From NCBI RefSeq assembly GCF_946480305.1, contig NZ_CAMLJQ010000066.1, positions 1 through 14,927 on the forward strand: DNA of 14,927 nucleotides, in the 5' to 3' direction. Below, piece by piece: positions 7,603-14,631 of the stretch (the stretch's first letter is position 1; each line of letters opens with the position of its first letter). Below the pieces are notes generated by a model. It saw only the letters and a list, made by a program, of their open reading frames with translations. It was not told where the DNA came from and searched no databases. The stretch comes from an uncultured Caldimonas sp. Its GTDB lineage: Bacteria; Pseudomonadota; Gammaproteobacteria; Burkholderiales; Burkholderiaceae. Position numbers and translations under genes: made by a program.

Positions 7603-7699
7603 GGACGGCAGGGAGCGCAGGCGAGGGACTGTCCCCCGGCGCCGGCCTTGCGGCCGCCGCCTCCTCCTTGACGTCCCGCGCCTGCGCTCTCTGCCGTCC
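7603..7699. repeat. 97-nt long imperfect inverted repeat between the secreted-protein gene and cheR
   Basis: Arms 7603-7623 and 7679-7699 are reverse complements at 20 of 21 positions. After one mismatch, five more bases pair (GGGAC 7625-7629 with GTCCC 7673-7677). The remaining central stretch (7630-7672) is very GC-rich and contains short self-complementary pieces. It occupies the middle of the 327-nt gap 7462-7788, upstream of the cheR promoter and downstream of the secreted-protein stop. No T-run follows on either strand, so it is not a standard terminator. It could be a dispersed palindromic element, an mRNA-end stabiliser or part of a small RNA. The rest of the gap shows only the sigma-28 promoter at 7524-7551. 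Confidence 0.75.
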
Positions 7700-7788
7700 T
7701 GGGCGGCGTCTGCTGTCTTGGCGCAGAGGCCATCAAGTTCGCGCCGTCCTCTTGGCGGGGACAGAGCTTGAATGCGCGGGGGCTGCGA

Positions 7789-8523
7789 TTACCGGCGCAA
7801 GGGCTTGCGATCGAGCAGGTGCCAGTGCAGCTGGAAGGAGTAGAACGTGGACGCGTCGTTGCCCAGGGTGCGGCCGGCGTTGAGTTTCATGCCGACACGG
7901 CCGGGAACCAGCCAGAGGTTGGTGCCGAGCGACTGGAAGGTCTTGGTGCGATCGGACGCCTTCATCTCGCCGGACAGCGAGAACCGATCGTCGAGCGACC
8001 AGGCCAGGGCGGCATCGAGCAGGGTGGTCGTCTCACGATCGGGCACATGATGGCGCGGACCGAGGTTCAGCCGCAGCGTCAGATCGGCCGGCAGCCGCAG
8101 CGTGGCGAGCCCCATCACCGTCGCGTGTTCCATCTGCATCCGGCCGAGATCGGCGAGCCGCTGCGTGAAGGTGGCGATCTTCAAGCCCCATTTCGCAGGG
8201 CCGACGTGCCAGGCGCTGTCAGTGATCTTCGCTGCCGCGCCGATGCCCCAGTTGCCCTCGCGCCGGCGTGTCAACTCGAAGAGATTGGCACCGAGGCGGG
8301 GTTGCCCGACGGCACTGCAGACCGGAGCGGACATCCACGCGTGTGCGCCGCTCGCATGGGTGTACCAGCCCTCGATCTGACAACCACCGGGCGCGATGCG
8401 ACTGGCGTCGTCCGGCCCGAGTTCGCCCACTTGTGCATACGAGATGCCGCCGGTGCACAGCAGCACGGCCGCCGCGTACCGCGGGATGCGGGAGGTGATC
8501 GAGAGCTTGGGCAGGCGGCACAT
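7789..8523 (-). CDS. Predicted secreted beta-rich (outer-membrane-like) protein of unknown function
   Basis: I do not recognise a named family. From ATG 8523 the product is 244 residues with a convincing Sec signal peptide: a basic start, a hydrophobic core around AAAVLLCTGG (17-26) and a likely cut after SYA at residue 30. The mature part has only two Cys (48 and 69), which could form a disulphide. It then shows repeated alternating strands with aromatic ends and charged turns (about 138-235), ending in the strand FYSFQLHWHL, as in small outer-membrane beta-barrels. The frame stays open upstream to 8697, but that part is Cys-rich and would bury the signal peptide, so ATG 8523 is preferred although it has no clear ribosome binding site. 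The gene sits between MCP A and cheR in the same direction, after a terminator, so it is probably its own unit. A chemotaxis role is unproven. Confidence 0.6.
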   Translation of the reverse strand: MCRLPKLSITSRIPRYAAAVLLCTGGISYAQVGELGPDDASRIAPGGCQIEGWYTHASGAHAWMSAPVCSAVGQPRLGANLFELTRRREGNWGIGAAAKITDSAWHVGPAKWGLKIATFTQRLADLGRMQMEHATVMGLATLRLPADLTLRLNLGPRHHVPDRETTTLLDAALAWSLDDRFSLSGEMKASDRTKTFQSLGTNLWLVPGRVGMKLNAGRTLGNDASTFYSFQLHWHLLDRKPLRR

Positions 8524-8707
8524 GATGCGGCTGGGTGTCAGGGGGAGCGACAGATCGCGTGAATGCGATGCCTTGATTACACCGCAGGCCGTTTGCCGCT
8601 GGCGCATGGAGCAGGTGTTACAGCGTCGGTTGATGAGGCAAACCGCACGGCAGCAGGGCTTGTCACAAGAGTAGGCGCTCGCCACGTCACTGCACATCCC
8701 AAGAACA

Positions 8708-8729
8708 AGGGGCCCTGAAAAGGGCCCCT
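8708..8729 (-). terminator. Intrinsic terminator after MCP A
   Basis: Arms AGGGGCCC (8708-8715) and GGGCCCCT (8722-8729) pair perfectly around a 6-nt loop. On the - strand the stem is followed by a T-rich TTGTTCTT. It lies 26 nt beyond the receptor stop codon and separates the receptor genes from the secreted-protein gene. Confidence 0.85.
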
Positions 8730-8754
8730 GTCGCGTGGCGCCGCGCTGTGCGGG

Positions 8755-10530
8755 TCAGAACGTTTCCCAGTCGTCGTCCTTTGCAGCCGCGGCCTGGGGT
8801 TCGGTACGGGCGGGCGTTGCCGGATCGGGCTGCGCGGTGGCGGTGGGTGCCACCGGCTGCGTCAGCGTCGGAACGTCACGACGGGGGGCGGGGGCTGCAA
8901 CGGCTGCCGGCGCGGAGGCCACACGCGCCCGCGCGATCACTGTCTGGGCGATCACGCCCGCGTCATGCTGCGCGACCTGCTTGAGCTTGAACGCGCTGAC
9001 CACCTCGGCGAGCTTGTAGGCCTGGGCCTTGAGGCTCTCGGCGGCGGCGGCCGACTCTTCGACGAGGGCGGCGTTCTGCTGCGTCATCTGGTCGAGCTGG
9101 GTGACGGCGGTGTTGACCTGGCCGATGCCGGAGCTTTGCTCGGCGGTGGCCGCGGTGATCTCGCCGATGATGTCGGTCACGCGCTGTACCGAGGCGACGA
9201 TCTCGGTCATCGTCGAGCCGGCGTTCTGCACCAGCCTGGCACCGGATTCGACCTTCTCGACCGAGGCGCCGATGAGCGTCTTGATCTCCTTGGCGGCCTG
9301 GGCCGAGCGCTGCGCGAGGTTGCGCACCTCGCCGGCGACGACCGCGAAGCCGCGGCCCTGTTCGCCGGCGCGAGCCGCTTCGACCGCGGCGTTGAGCGCG
9401 AGGATGTTGGTCTGGAAGGCGATGCCGTCGATGACGCCGATGATGTCGGCGATCTTCTTGGAGGCGGTGTTGATCTCGTCCATGGTGGAGACCACCTGCG
9501 AGACGACCTGGCCGCCGCGGGAGGCGACGGAAGAGGCGGAGGAGGCGAGCTGGTTGGCCTGGCGCGCGGCGTCGGCGGACTGGCGCACGGTGCCGGTGAG
9601 CTGCTCCATCGAGGAGGCGGTCTGCTGCAGGTTGGAGGCGGCCTGCTCGGTGCGCGTCGACAGGTCGAGGTTGCCGCTGGCGATCTCGGTCGAGGCGCTG
9701 GTGATGTTCTCGGTGGCGGTGCGCACCTGGCCGACCAGCTGCCGCAAGGATCCTTGCATCTGGCCCATGGAATCGATGAGCTGGCCGATCTCGTCACGTT
9801 GGGTCGACTCGATGTCGTTCGACAGGTCGCCCTTGGCGATGCGCGCCGCCAGGTCGCGGGCCTGCTCCAGCGACCGCGTGATGCTGCGCACCGTGTAGAG
9901 CGTGAGCGGAATCAGCACCAGCAATGCCACGACGATCGCACCAGCCAGCGCGCTCGACATCACCTGCGTGCGCGACTCCAGGTCACTCTTCGCTGCCTGC
10001 ATGTCCTGACGCAGTGCCGCGGCGAGCGCCACCATGTGCTTGTCCGCGGATTCGATGTGCTCCTTCACCCGCTCCGTGTAGGCACCGGCCGCGGCGCCGT
10101 CGATCTGCGCGCGTTCGATCTGCTCGATGATGGGCGCGATGCCGTCTTCGTACTGCTGCAATGCGGCGAGTGCCTGCTGGGCCATCTCGGCCTCCTGCGG
10201 GTTCTTCAAGAGCTTGCCCAGCTCGCCGAGTTGCGTGCGAGATTCGGCCAGTGCCTGCTTCCAGAGCTCCTTCAGCTCACTGACCTTCACCGTGTTGTTG
10301 TGGTCGATGACCATGTCCTTCTCGATGCGGCGCACCTGCGCCATCGAGGTGCGCAGCTGGTCGGCTTCGACCATGGTCGCGACCTTCTGCTCCAGCAGGG
10401 CATCGAGCGTGACGCGCGTGTTGCCCAGTGCCAGGTATCCCATGGCCCCGATCAGCGTGAGCAGCACGAGCGCGAACAGCGTGCTGAAGTAGAGACGGGT
10501 ACGGATCGAAAGATGAGCAAGACTCTTCAT
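8755..10530 (-). CDS. Methyl-accepting chemotaxis protein A, Tsr-like with C-terminal WETF tether
   Basis: A 591-residue transmembrane chemoreceptor. TM1 (about 12-35) and TM2 (about 192-213) bracket a mostly helical periplasmic domain of about 155 residues, consistent with a four-helix-bundle sensor. HAMP spans about 214-266 and the signalling hairpin follows. The tip [15 protein letters not shown] starts at Asp368, and the numbering and sequence are very close to E. coli Tsr. Methylation region 1 contains Gln302-Gln303 and Glu309-Gln310. After the hairpin, an Ala/Pro-rich linker of about 60 residues ends in DDDWETF, matching the CheR/CheB-docking pentapeptide. ATG 10530 has AAGGAG 7 nt upstream; the longer frame to 10575 would overlap the previous gene. 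It lies 41 nt after MCP B, probably in the same transcript, and is followed by a terminator. The ligand is unknown. Confidence 0.95.
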   Translation of the reverse strand: MKSLAHLSIRTRLYFSTLFALVLLTLIGAMGYLALGNTRVTLDALLEQKVATMVEADQLRTSMAQVRRIEKDMVIDHNNTVKVSELKELWKQALAESRTQLGELGKLLKNPQEAEMAQQALAALQQYEDGIAPIIEQIERAQIDGAAAGAYTERVKEHIESADKHMVALAAALRQDMQAAKSDLESRTQVMSSALAGAIVVALLVLIPLTLYTVRSITRSLEQARDLAARIAKGDLSNDIESTQRDEIGQLIDSMGQMQGSLRQLVGQVRTATENITSASTEIASGNLDLSTRTEQAASNLQQTASSMEQLTGTVRQSADAARQANQLASSASSVASRGGQVVSQVVSTMDEINTASKKIADIIGVIDGIAFQTNILALNAAVEAARAGEQGRGFAVVAGEVRNLAQRSAQAAKEIKTLIGASVEKVESGARLVQNAGSTMTEIVASVQRVTDIIGEITAATAEQSSGIGQVNTAVTQLDQMTQQNAALVEESAAAAESLKAQAYKLAEVVSAFKLKQVAQHDAGVIAQTVIARARVASAPAAVAAPAPRRDVPTLTQPVAPTATAQPDPATPARTEPQAAAAKDDDWETF

Positions 10531-10537
10531 CGAAGAA

Positions 10538-10543
10538 CTCCTT
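10538..10543 (-). promoter_or_regulatory. Ribosome binding site fixing the MCP A start
   Basis: AAGGAG on the - strand, 7 nt before the ATG at 10530. It rules against the in-frame ATG at 10575, which overlaps the MCP B stop codon and would add 15 residues before TM1. Confidence 0.8.
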
Positions 10544-10571
10544 GTACTGCAGTGAGCCGTACCGCTAGCAA

Positions 10572-12164
10572 TCAATGCGCCAATGCAGTGCTCAGGTCGT
10601 GATGGATGTCCAGCTTGAACGCTTTCACCACGTCAGCCAGCTTGTAGGCTTGTTCCTTGAGGCTTTCGGCCGCCGCGGTCGACTGCTCGACGAGGGCGGC
10701 GTTCTGCTGCGTCATCTGGTCGAGTTGGGTCACCGCCTGGTTCACCTGGCCGATGCCGTCGTTCTGCTCGGCGGCGGCGGCGGTGATCTCGCCGATGATG
10801 TCGGTCACGCGCTGCACTGATCCGACGATCTCCTGCATCGTGCTGCCCGCCGTCTGCACCAGTTTCGCGCCGCCTTCCACCTTTTCGACCGAGGCGCCGA
10901 TGAGCGTCTTGATCTCCTTGGCGGCCTGGGCCGAGCGCTGCGCGAGGTTGCGCACCTCGCCGGCGACGACCGCGAAGCCGCGGCCCTGTTCGCCGGCGCG
11001 AGCCGCTTCGACCGCGGCGTTGAGCGCGAGGATGTTGGTCTGGAAGGCGATGCCGTCGATGACGCCGATGATGTCGGCGATCTTCTTGGAGGCGACGTTG
11101 ATCTCGTCCATCGTCGAGACCACCTGGGCCACCACATTGCCGCCCTTGGCCGCCACTTCGCTTGCGGAGGCTGCGAGCTGGTTGGCCTGGTGCGCCGCGT
11201 CGGTCGACTGCTTGACGGTGCCCGTGAGCTGCTCCATCGACGCCGCTGTCTGCTGCAGGCTCGATGCTGCCTGCTCGGTGCGCGACGAAAGGTCCTGGTT
11301 GCCCGTCGCGATCTCGCTCGATGCCGTGGTGATGCTCTCGGTGGACACGTGAACCCGCGTGACGATGTCGCGCAGCGACGCCTGCATCTCGTTCAGTGCA
11401 CGCAGCAGGTCGGCCGCCTCATCATGGCCCTGGGCTTCGACCGAATGGGTGAGATCACCATCGGCGATGGAGCGCGCCAGCGCCTGAGCGGTCGCGATCG
11501 GCTTGCAGATGCTCTGCATGTTGAGCAGCGTGAGCGGTACCACGACCAGCGTGGCCACCGCGACGGCCGCACCGAACAGCGCCATCGTCAGCTTCATTGC
11601 GTTCGCATTGCCGGCCTCTGCCATGCGGCCGCGTTCCGCAAGGGCCTGCTCCAGCATGCCGAGCCGCTTCTCGGCTTCGTCATACGACGCAATGGCCTTG
11701 CCCATCACGCGCTGCGCCACGGTGGCCGTGTCGTATGCGCCCGCCACCAGCTGGTTGGCGACCTGCTCGAAGTTCTTCGCGTAGCCTTGCAGGTGCTCGT
11801 CCATCTCCTTCAGCACCGCAGCATCGGCGGTGTCGCTTGCGAGCATCGCGTCGAGCTTGGCCTTGACGTCCGCGTAGCTCTTTTGCCAGGCCTGGCGGTT
11901 CTTCACCACCGTGTCCGGGCTTTCGTAGTTGATGATCATGTCCTTCTCGTGCCGGCGCATCATGCCCATGCCGTCACGCAGCGTGGACAAGGCGCTCGTG
12001 CTCGAGGCCGACGAGGCGATGAAATCGCTGCTCAAGGCCTGTATGCGGTACAGGCCGAAGAGTCCCGCACCGCCGACCATGGCCAACAAGACGAGCACGA
12101 CGCCGATCGCACCGATCATGCGCGTGCGGATCGTGAAGCGGCGCATCAGGTTCATGAACTGCAT
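10572..12164 (-). CDS. Methyl-accepting chemotaxis protein B (no C-terminal tether)
   Basis: A 530-residue chemoreceptor with TM1 (about 15-38), a helical periplasmic sensor (about 40-188), TM2 (about 190-214), HAMP (about 215-268) and a signalling hairpin of the same length class as MCP A. The sensor contains [10 protein letters not shown] (70-79), echoing [10 protein letters not shown] in MCP A, which suggests common descent. The first methylation region reads [11 protein letters not shown] with Gln304-Gln305. The protein stops soon after the hairpin (DLSTALAH) and has no pentapeptide, so its adaptation would need tethered neighbours. ATG 12164 has AAGGAG 6 nt upstream. It starts 19 nt after cheW and is followed 41 nt later by MCP A, so cheW, MCP B and MCP A look like one operon. 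A 210-nt block is identical to MCP A. Confidence 0.95.
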   Translation of the reverse strand: MQFMNLMRRFTIRTRMIGAIGVVLVLLAMVGGAGLFGLYRIQALSSDFIASSASSTSALSTLRDGMGMMRRHEKDMIINYESPDTVVKNRQAWQKSYADVKAKLDAMLASDTADAAVLKEMDEHLQGYAKNFEQVANQLVAGAYDTATVAQRVMGKAIASYDEAEKRLGMLEQALAERGRMAEAGNANAMKLTMALFGAAVAVATLVVVPLTLLNMQSICKPIATAQALARSIADGDLTHSVEAQGHDEAADLLRALNEMQASLRDIVTRVHVSTESITTASSEIATGNQDLSSRTEQAASSLQQTAASMEQLTGTVKQSTDAAHQANQLAASASEVAAKGGNVVAQVVSTMDEINVASKKIADIIGVIDGIAFQTNILALNAAVEAARAGEQGRGFAVVAGEVRNLAQRSAQAAKEIKTLIGASVEKVEGGAKLVQTAGSTMQEIVGSVQRVTDIIGEITAAAAEQNDGIGQVNQAVTQLDQMTQQNAALVEQSTAAAESLKEQAYKLADVVKAFKLDIHHDLSTALAH

Positions 12165-12183
12165 GTTCGTCTCCTTGTCATGT

Positions 12184-12660
12184 CTAGTCGACGAGGCCCA
12201 TGGCCGGGTCGGTCATCAGGCGCTCGATGTCGAGCAGGATCAGCATGCGGTCGCCGACCTGACCCAGCCCCAGGATGCAGCCTGCATCCACTGCCGAGCT
12301 GATCTCGGGTGCGGCGCGCACGCTGTCGGGAGCGATTTCAAGCACGTCGCTGACGCCGTCGACCACGGCGCCTACCACGCGACCCGCGACGTGCAGCACG
12401 ATCACGACGGTGAACGCGTTGTAGTCGCAGTTTTCGGTGTTCAGTCGCACGCGCAGGTCGACGATGGGCACGATCACGCCACGCAGGTTCACCACGCCCT
12501 TGACGTGGGCGGGCGCGTTCGCGATGCGCGTCGGCGGCTCATAGGAGCGGATCTCCTGCACCTTCAGGATGTCGATGCCGTACTCCTCCTGCCCGAGGCG
12601 GAAGGTCAGGTACTCCCGCGGCCGGGTGGCAGTGTTCGTGAAGTTGTCGTTGGCGCCCAT
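12184..12660 (-). CDS. cheW: Chemotaxis coupling protein CheW
   Basis: CheW is the cytoplasmic adaptor that links receptor tips to the histidine kinase CheA in chemosensory arrays. The 158-residue protein is one CheW domain: [14 protein letters not shown] (17-30), VQEIRSY (34-40), the conserved loop [16 protein letters not shown] (55-70) and a C-terminal [14 protein letters not shown]. It has no extra domain. ATG 12660 gives the expected 10-20-residue lead-in, but I see no strong ribosome binding site. A perfect sigma-28 -10 box lies 31-38 nt upstream, in the 61-nt gap after MCP C. MCP B follows after 19 nt, so receptor and coupler are probably co-transcribed. CheA itself is not in the window. 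Confidence 0.96.
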   Translation of the reverse strand: MGANDNFTNTATRPREYLTFRLGQEEYGIDILKVQEIRSYEPPTRIANAPAHVKGVVNLRGVIVPIVDLRVRLNTENCDYNAFTVVIVLHVAGRVVGAVVDGVSDVLEIAPDSVRAAPEISSAVDAGCILGLGQVGDRMLILLDIERLMTDPAMGLVD

Positions 12661-12690
12661 GGTGCGTTGTGCGTACAGGTGTCGTCTGGT

Positions 12691-12698
12691 TTATCGGC
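12691..12698 (-). promoter_or_regulatory. Sigma-28 -10 box upstream of cheW
   Basis: A perfect GCCGATAA on the - strand, 30 nt before the cheW ATG, between MCP C and cheW. The -35 region at the right distance (around 12713-12719) matches poorly, so this is a partial promoter call. It would give cheW, MCP B and MCP A their own flagellar-class start. Confidence 0.55.
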
Positions 12699-12721
12699 AG
12701 CTCGCCGCGGGAATGAAGTCG

Positions 12722-14296
12722 TCAGGCGGTGGCCATGCCGCGTTCGAGCCGGAACAGAGCCACCACCCCGGCCAGGCGCTGGGCCTGGTCCTTCAGGCTT
12801 TCGGCTGCTGCCGCCGACTCTTCGACAAGGGCCGCGTTCTGCTGGGTCATCCGGTCGAGCTGCGTGACGGCAGTGTTGACCTGGCCGATGCCCGAGCTCT
12901 GCTCGCGCGCCGAGGCGGCGATGTCGCCGATCATGTCGGTCACGCGCTGCACGGCCGCCACGATCTCGTCCATCGTGGTGCCTGCATCGGCCACCAGCCG
13001 TGCGCCGCCCTCGACCTTTTCGACCGAGGTGCCGATCAGCGTCTTGATTTCCTTCGCGGCTTCGGCCGAGCGCTGCGCCAGGCTGCGCACCTCGCTCGCC
13101 ACCACCGCGAAGCCCCGGCCGTGCTCGCCGGCACGGGCCGATTCGACGGCGGCGTTGAGCGCGAGGATGTTGGTCTGGAAGGCGATGCCGTCGATGACGC
13201 CGATGATGTCGGCGATCTTCTTGGAGGCGGCGTTGATCTCGTCCATCGTCGAGACCACGCGCGACACCACCTCGCCGCCGCGCTGCGCCGCCTGCGTGGC
13301 GGAGCTCGCGAGCTGCGAGGCCTGTTGCGCACTATCGGCGCTGTGGTTGACGGTGCCGGTCAGCTGCTCCATCGACGAGGCGGTCTGCTGCAGGTTGCTC
13401 GCCGCCTGCTCGGTGCGGGCGGACAGGTCCTGGTTGCCGCTGGCGATCTCGGTGCTGGCGGTGGTGATGCTGTCGGTGGCGGAGCGCACCTGCGCCACCA
13501 TGCTGCGCAATGCCTCCTGCATGTCGGCCAGGGCCTGCTGCAACTCGCCCGCTTCGCCGCCGGTGTTCACGCTCACCTGGGAGGACAGGTCCCCGGCGGC
13601 AATGGCGCGGGCGTGGTGCACCACGTCGCGGATGGGGGCGGCAATCGAGCGGCTGATCCACCAGCCGAAGAACCCGGCGAAGGCCGTGCTCAGGCCGACC
13701 AGCACCACGGTGATGATCGCGGCGGCACGGGTCTCGGCTTCAGCGGCCGTCGACGCAGCCTCGGCGCGTTGCAGCGCCATCTCCTGCAGCTTGTTGATGC
13801 CGTCGACGTAGCCGACGCGCGCCTTCTCGAAGTCGCCGTTGAGCAAGGCCTCGAGCGCCACGTAGTCGCCCTCGTCACGCATCTTCTTGATCTGCGGGGC
13901 CATCGTGAGGATGGCGTCGCGCAGGGCCCCGATCTGGTGGTACTGCTGCTTCATCTCCTCGTTGTTCAACGAGGCTTCCACATCCTTCTGCAGCTTCTCG
14001 ATCACCACGGACGTGGCCTCGTAGTCCTTCATCAGCTGGTCGGGGTAGTCGCCGGTGCCCAGCCGCGAATGGGTCGCGACGCGGAACACGTTCAGCTCGA
14101 CCAGCGACTTCCATTCGCTGGCCACCTGCATCAGCCGCCACTCCTGGTTCGCCAGGCGATCGAGCACGGCGGTCGTGTCGAACAGCTTCTTCACGCTGTA
14201 GCCGCTGACGGCGACCATCAGCGCCATCAGCAGGCCGAGAGCGACGGCCAGCCGCATCGAGATGCGGGAGCGGTTGAAACGGTCGATCAGCTTCAT
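12722..14296 (-). CDS. Methyl-accepting chemotaxis protein C (no C-terminal tether)
   Basis: A 524-residue chemoreceptor with TM1 (about 14-34), a periplasmic helical sensor (about 36-190), TM2 (about 191-213), HAMP (about 214-266) and a Tsr-class signalling hairpin. The sensor differs from those of MCP A and B: it has [17 protein letters not shown] (62-78) and lacks the EKDM motif. The tip reads [27 protein letters not shown], with Ser and His substitutions relative to the other receptors here. Methylation region 1 has Gln303-Gln304. The chain ends at LERGMATA just after the hairpin, without a docking pentapeptide. ATG 14296 has AAGGAG 5 nt upstream; the frame is open back to 14410, but that part has no site and would place about 38 non-hydrophobic residues before TM1. 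cheW follows 61 nt later. Confidence 0.94.
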   Translation of the reverse strand: MKLIDRFNRSRISMRLAVALGLLMALMVAVSGYSVKKLFDTTAVLDRLANQEWRLMQVASEWKSLVELNVFRVATHSRLGTGDYPDQLMKDYEATSVVIEKLQKDVEASLNNEEMKQQYHQIGALRDAILTMAPQIKKMRDEGDYVALEALLNGDFEKARVGYVDGINKLQEMALQRAEAASTAAEAETRAAAIITVVLVGLSTAFAGFFGWWISRSIAAPIRDVVHHARAIAAGDLSSQVSVNTGGEAGELQQALADMQEALRSMVAQVRSATDSITTASTEIASGNQDLSARTEQAASNLQQTASSMEQLTGTVNHSADSAQQASQLASSATQAAQRGGEVVSRVVSTMDEINAASKKIADIIGVIDGIAFQTNILALNAAVESARAGEHGRGFAVVASEVRSLAQRSAEAAKEIKTLIGTSVEKVEGGARLVADAGTTMDEIVAAVQRVTDMIGDIAASAREQSSGIGQVNTAVTQLDRMTQQNAALVEESAAAAESLKDQAQRLAGVVALFRLERGMATA

Positions 14297-14301
14297 GGAA
14301 A

Positions 14302-14307
14302 CTCCTT
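14302..14307 (-). promoter_or_regulatory. Ribosome binding site fixing the MCP C start
   Basis: AAGGAG on the - strand, 5 nt before the ATG at 14296. It supports a start directly before the basic residues and TM1, rather than the upstream ATGs at 14410 and 14371. Confidence 0.8.
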
Positions 14308-14423
14308 CTACGTCCTGTCCTGCGTGTTCAAGTTCGTGGGAACGGGCAGCCAGGCGCCTTGAACTGCGCATGGCGGACGGCGAGGTGGCACGGTCAACCC
14401 CGTCCACCACGCTGTCAGCGCGA

Positions 14424-14458
14424 CCGGGGCGTCTTCAAATTCGGTGGGGGTGCCCCGG
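14424..14458 (-). other. Hairpin-forming inverted repeat in the MCP C leader
   Basis: CCGGGGC (14424-14430) and GCCCCGG (14452-14458) are exact complements with a 21-nt loop. It lies about midway in the 335-nt gap between MCP C and MCP D, downstream of the sigma-28 site, so it would be transcribed as leader RNA. Role unknown; a 7-bp GC stem could occur by chance. Confidence 0.4.
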
Positions 14459-14485
14459 CGTCGAGCTGCCGATCCATCGTCCGCT

Positions 14486-14507
14486 GGTGCAGGAAATTGT
14501 CTGCACC
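14486..14507. promoter_or_regulatory. 22-bp inverted repeat just downstream of the MCP C promoter (possible operator)
   Basis: GGTGCAG (14486-14492) and CTGCACC (14501-14507) are exact complements separated by an AT-rich 8-nt centre. The symmetric 7-8-7 layout resembles the binding site of a dimeric regulator. It would lie about 16-37 nt downstream of the predicted transcription start. It could instead be an RNA hairpin in the leader. Confidence 0.4.
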
Positions 14508-14529
14508 GAGCGCACGGTGAACGTCTTGA

Positions 14530-14558
14530 ATATCGGCAGATATCGGCGGCTTCTTGAG
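14530..14558 (-). promoter_or_regulatory. Sigma-28 (FliA)-type promoter for MCP C
   Basis: On the - strand, CTCAAG (14553-14558) is followed after 15 nt by GCCGATAT (14530-14537), one base from the -10 consensus. The spacer is one longer than ideal, and a second GCCGATAT lies at 14540-14547. It sits just beyond the MCP D terminator. The predicted start near 14523 gives MCP C a leader of about 225 nt. Confidence 0.6.
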
Positions 14559-14607
14559 CGTTGAGGGCCCGGATGCGGGCAAATGTCCGGTTTTCCGGAG
14601 GAGGAAG

Positions 14608-14627
14608 GGGAGGCCGGGCGGCCTCCC
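14608..14627 (-). terminator. Terminator-like hairpin after MCP D
   Basis: GGGAGGCC (14608-14615) and GGCCTCCC (14620-14627) pair perfectly around a 4-nt loop, beginning 4 nt beyond the MCP D stop. On the - strand a pyrimidine-rich CTTCCTCC follows rather than a pure T-run. It is probably the end of the MCP D transcript. Confidence 0.65.
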
Positions 14628-14631
14628 TGCA

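Noticed and set aside
8524..8697. Cys-rich N-terminal extension of the secreted protein
   Set aside because: The frame is open to 8697 and contains CDKPCC and similar pairs, but using it would place a clear signal peptide 58 residues inside the protein. It is more likely untranslated upstream sequence.
8965..10602. Open frame of 545 codons on the + strand opposite MCP A
   Set aside because: The translation is low-complexity Leu/Gly/His/Asp, complementary to the receptor helices, and a similar frame appears opposite MCP C; it is a shadow.
9001..13600. Repeated DNA across the three receptor genes as a possible mobile or CRISPR-like repeat
   Set aside because: The repeats fall in matching codons of homologous signalling domains, with no spacer regularity, terminal inverted repeats or transposase; gene duplication and conversion suffice.
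12569..14362. Open frame of 597 codons on the + strand opposite MCP C
   Set aside because: Same shadow pattern as opposite MCP A. No ribosome binding site at a plausible start and no domain signature.
14297..14410. 38-residue N-terminal extension of MCP C
   Set aside because: No ribosome binding site at 14410, and the internal ATG 14296 has AAGGAG at ideal distance and starts directly before TM1.
14586..14599. TCCGG-TTTT-CCGGA hairpin between MCP D and the MCP C promoter
   Set aside because: A 5-bp stem without a following T-run is too small to support; the 8-bp hairpin at 14608-14627 explains termination better.
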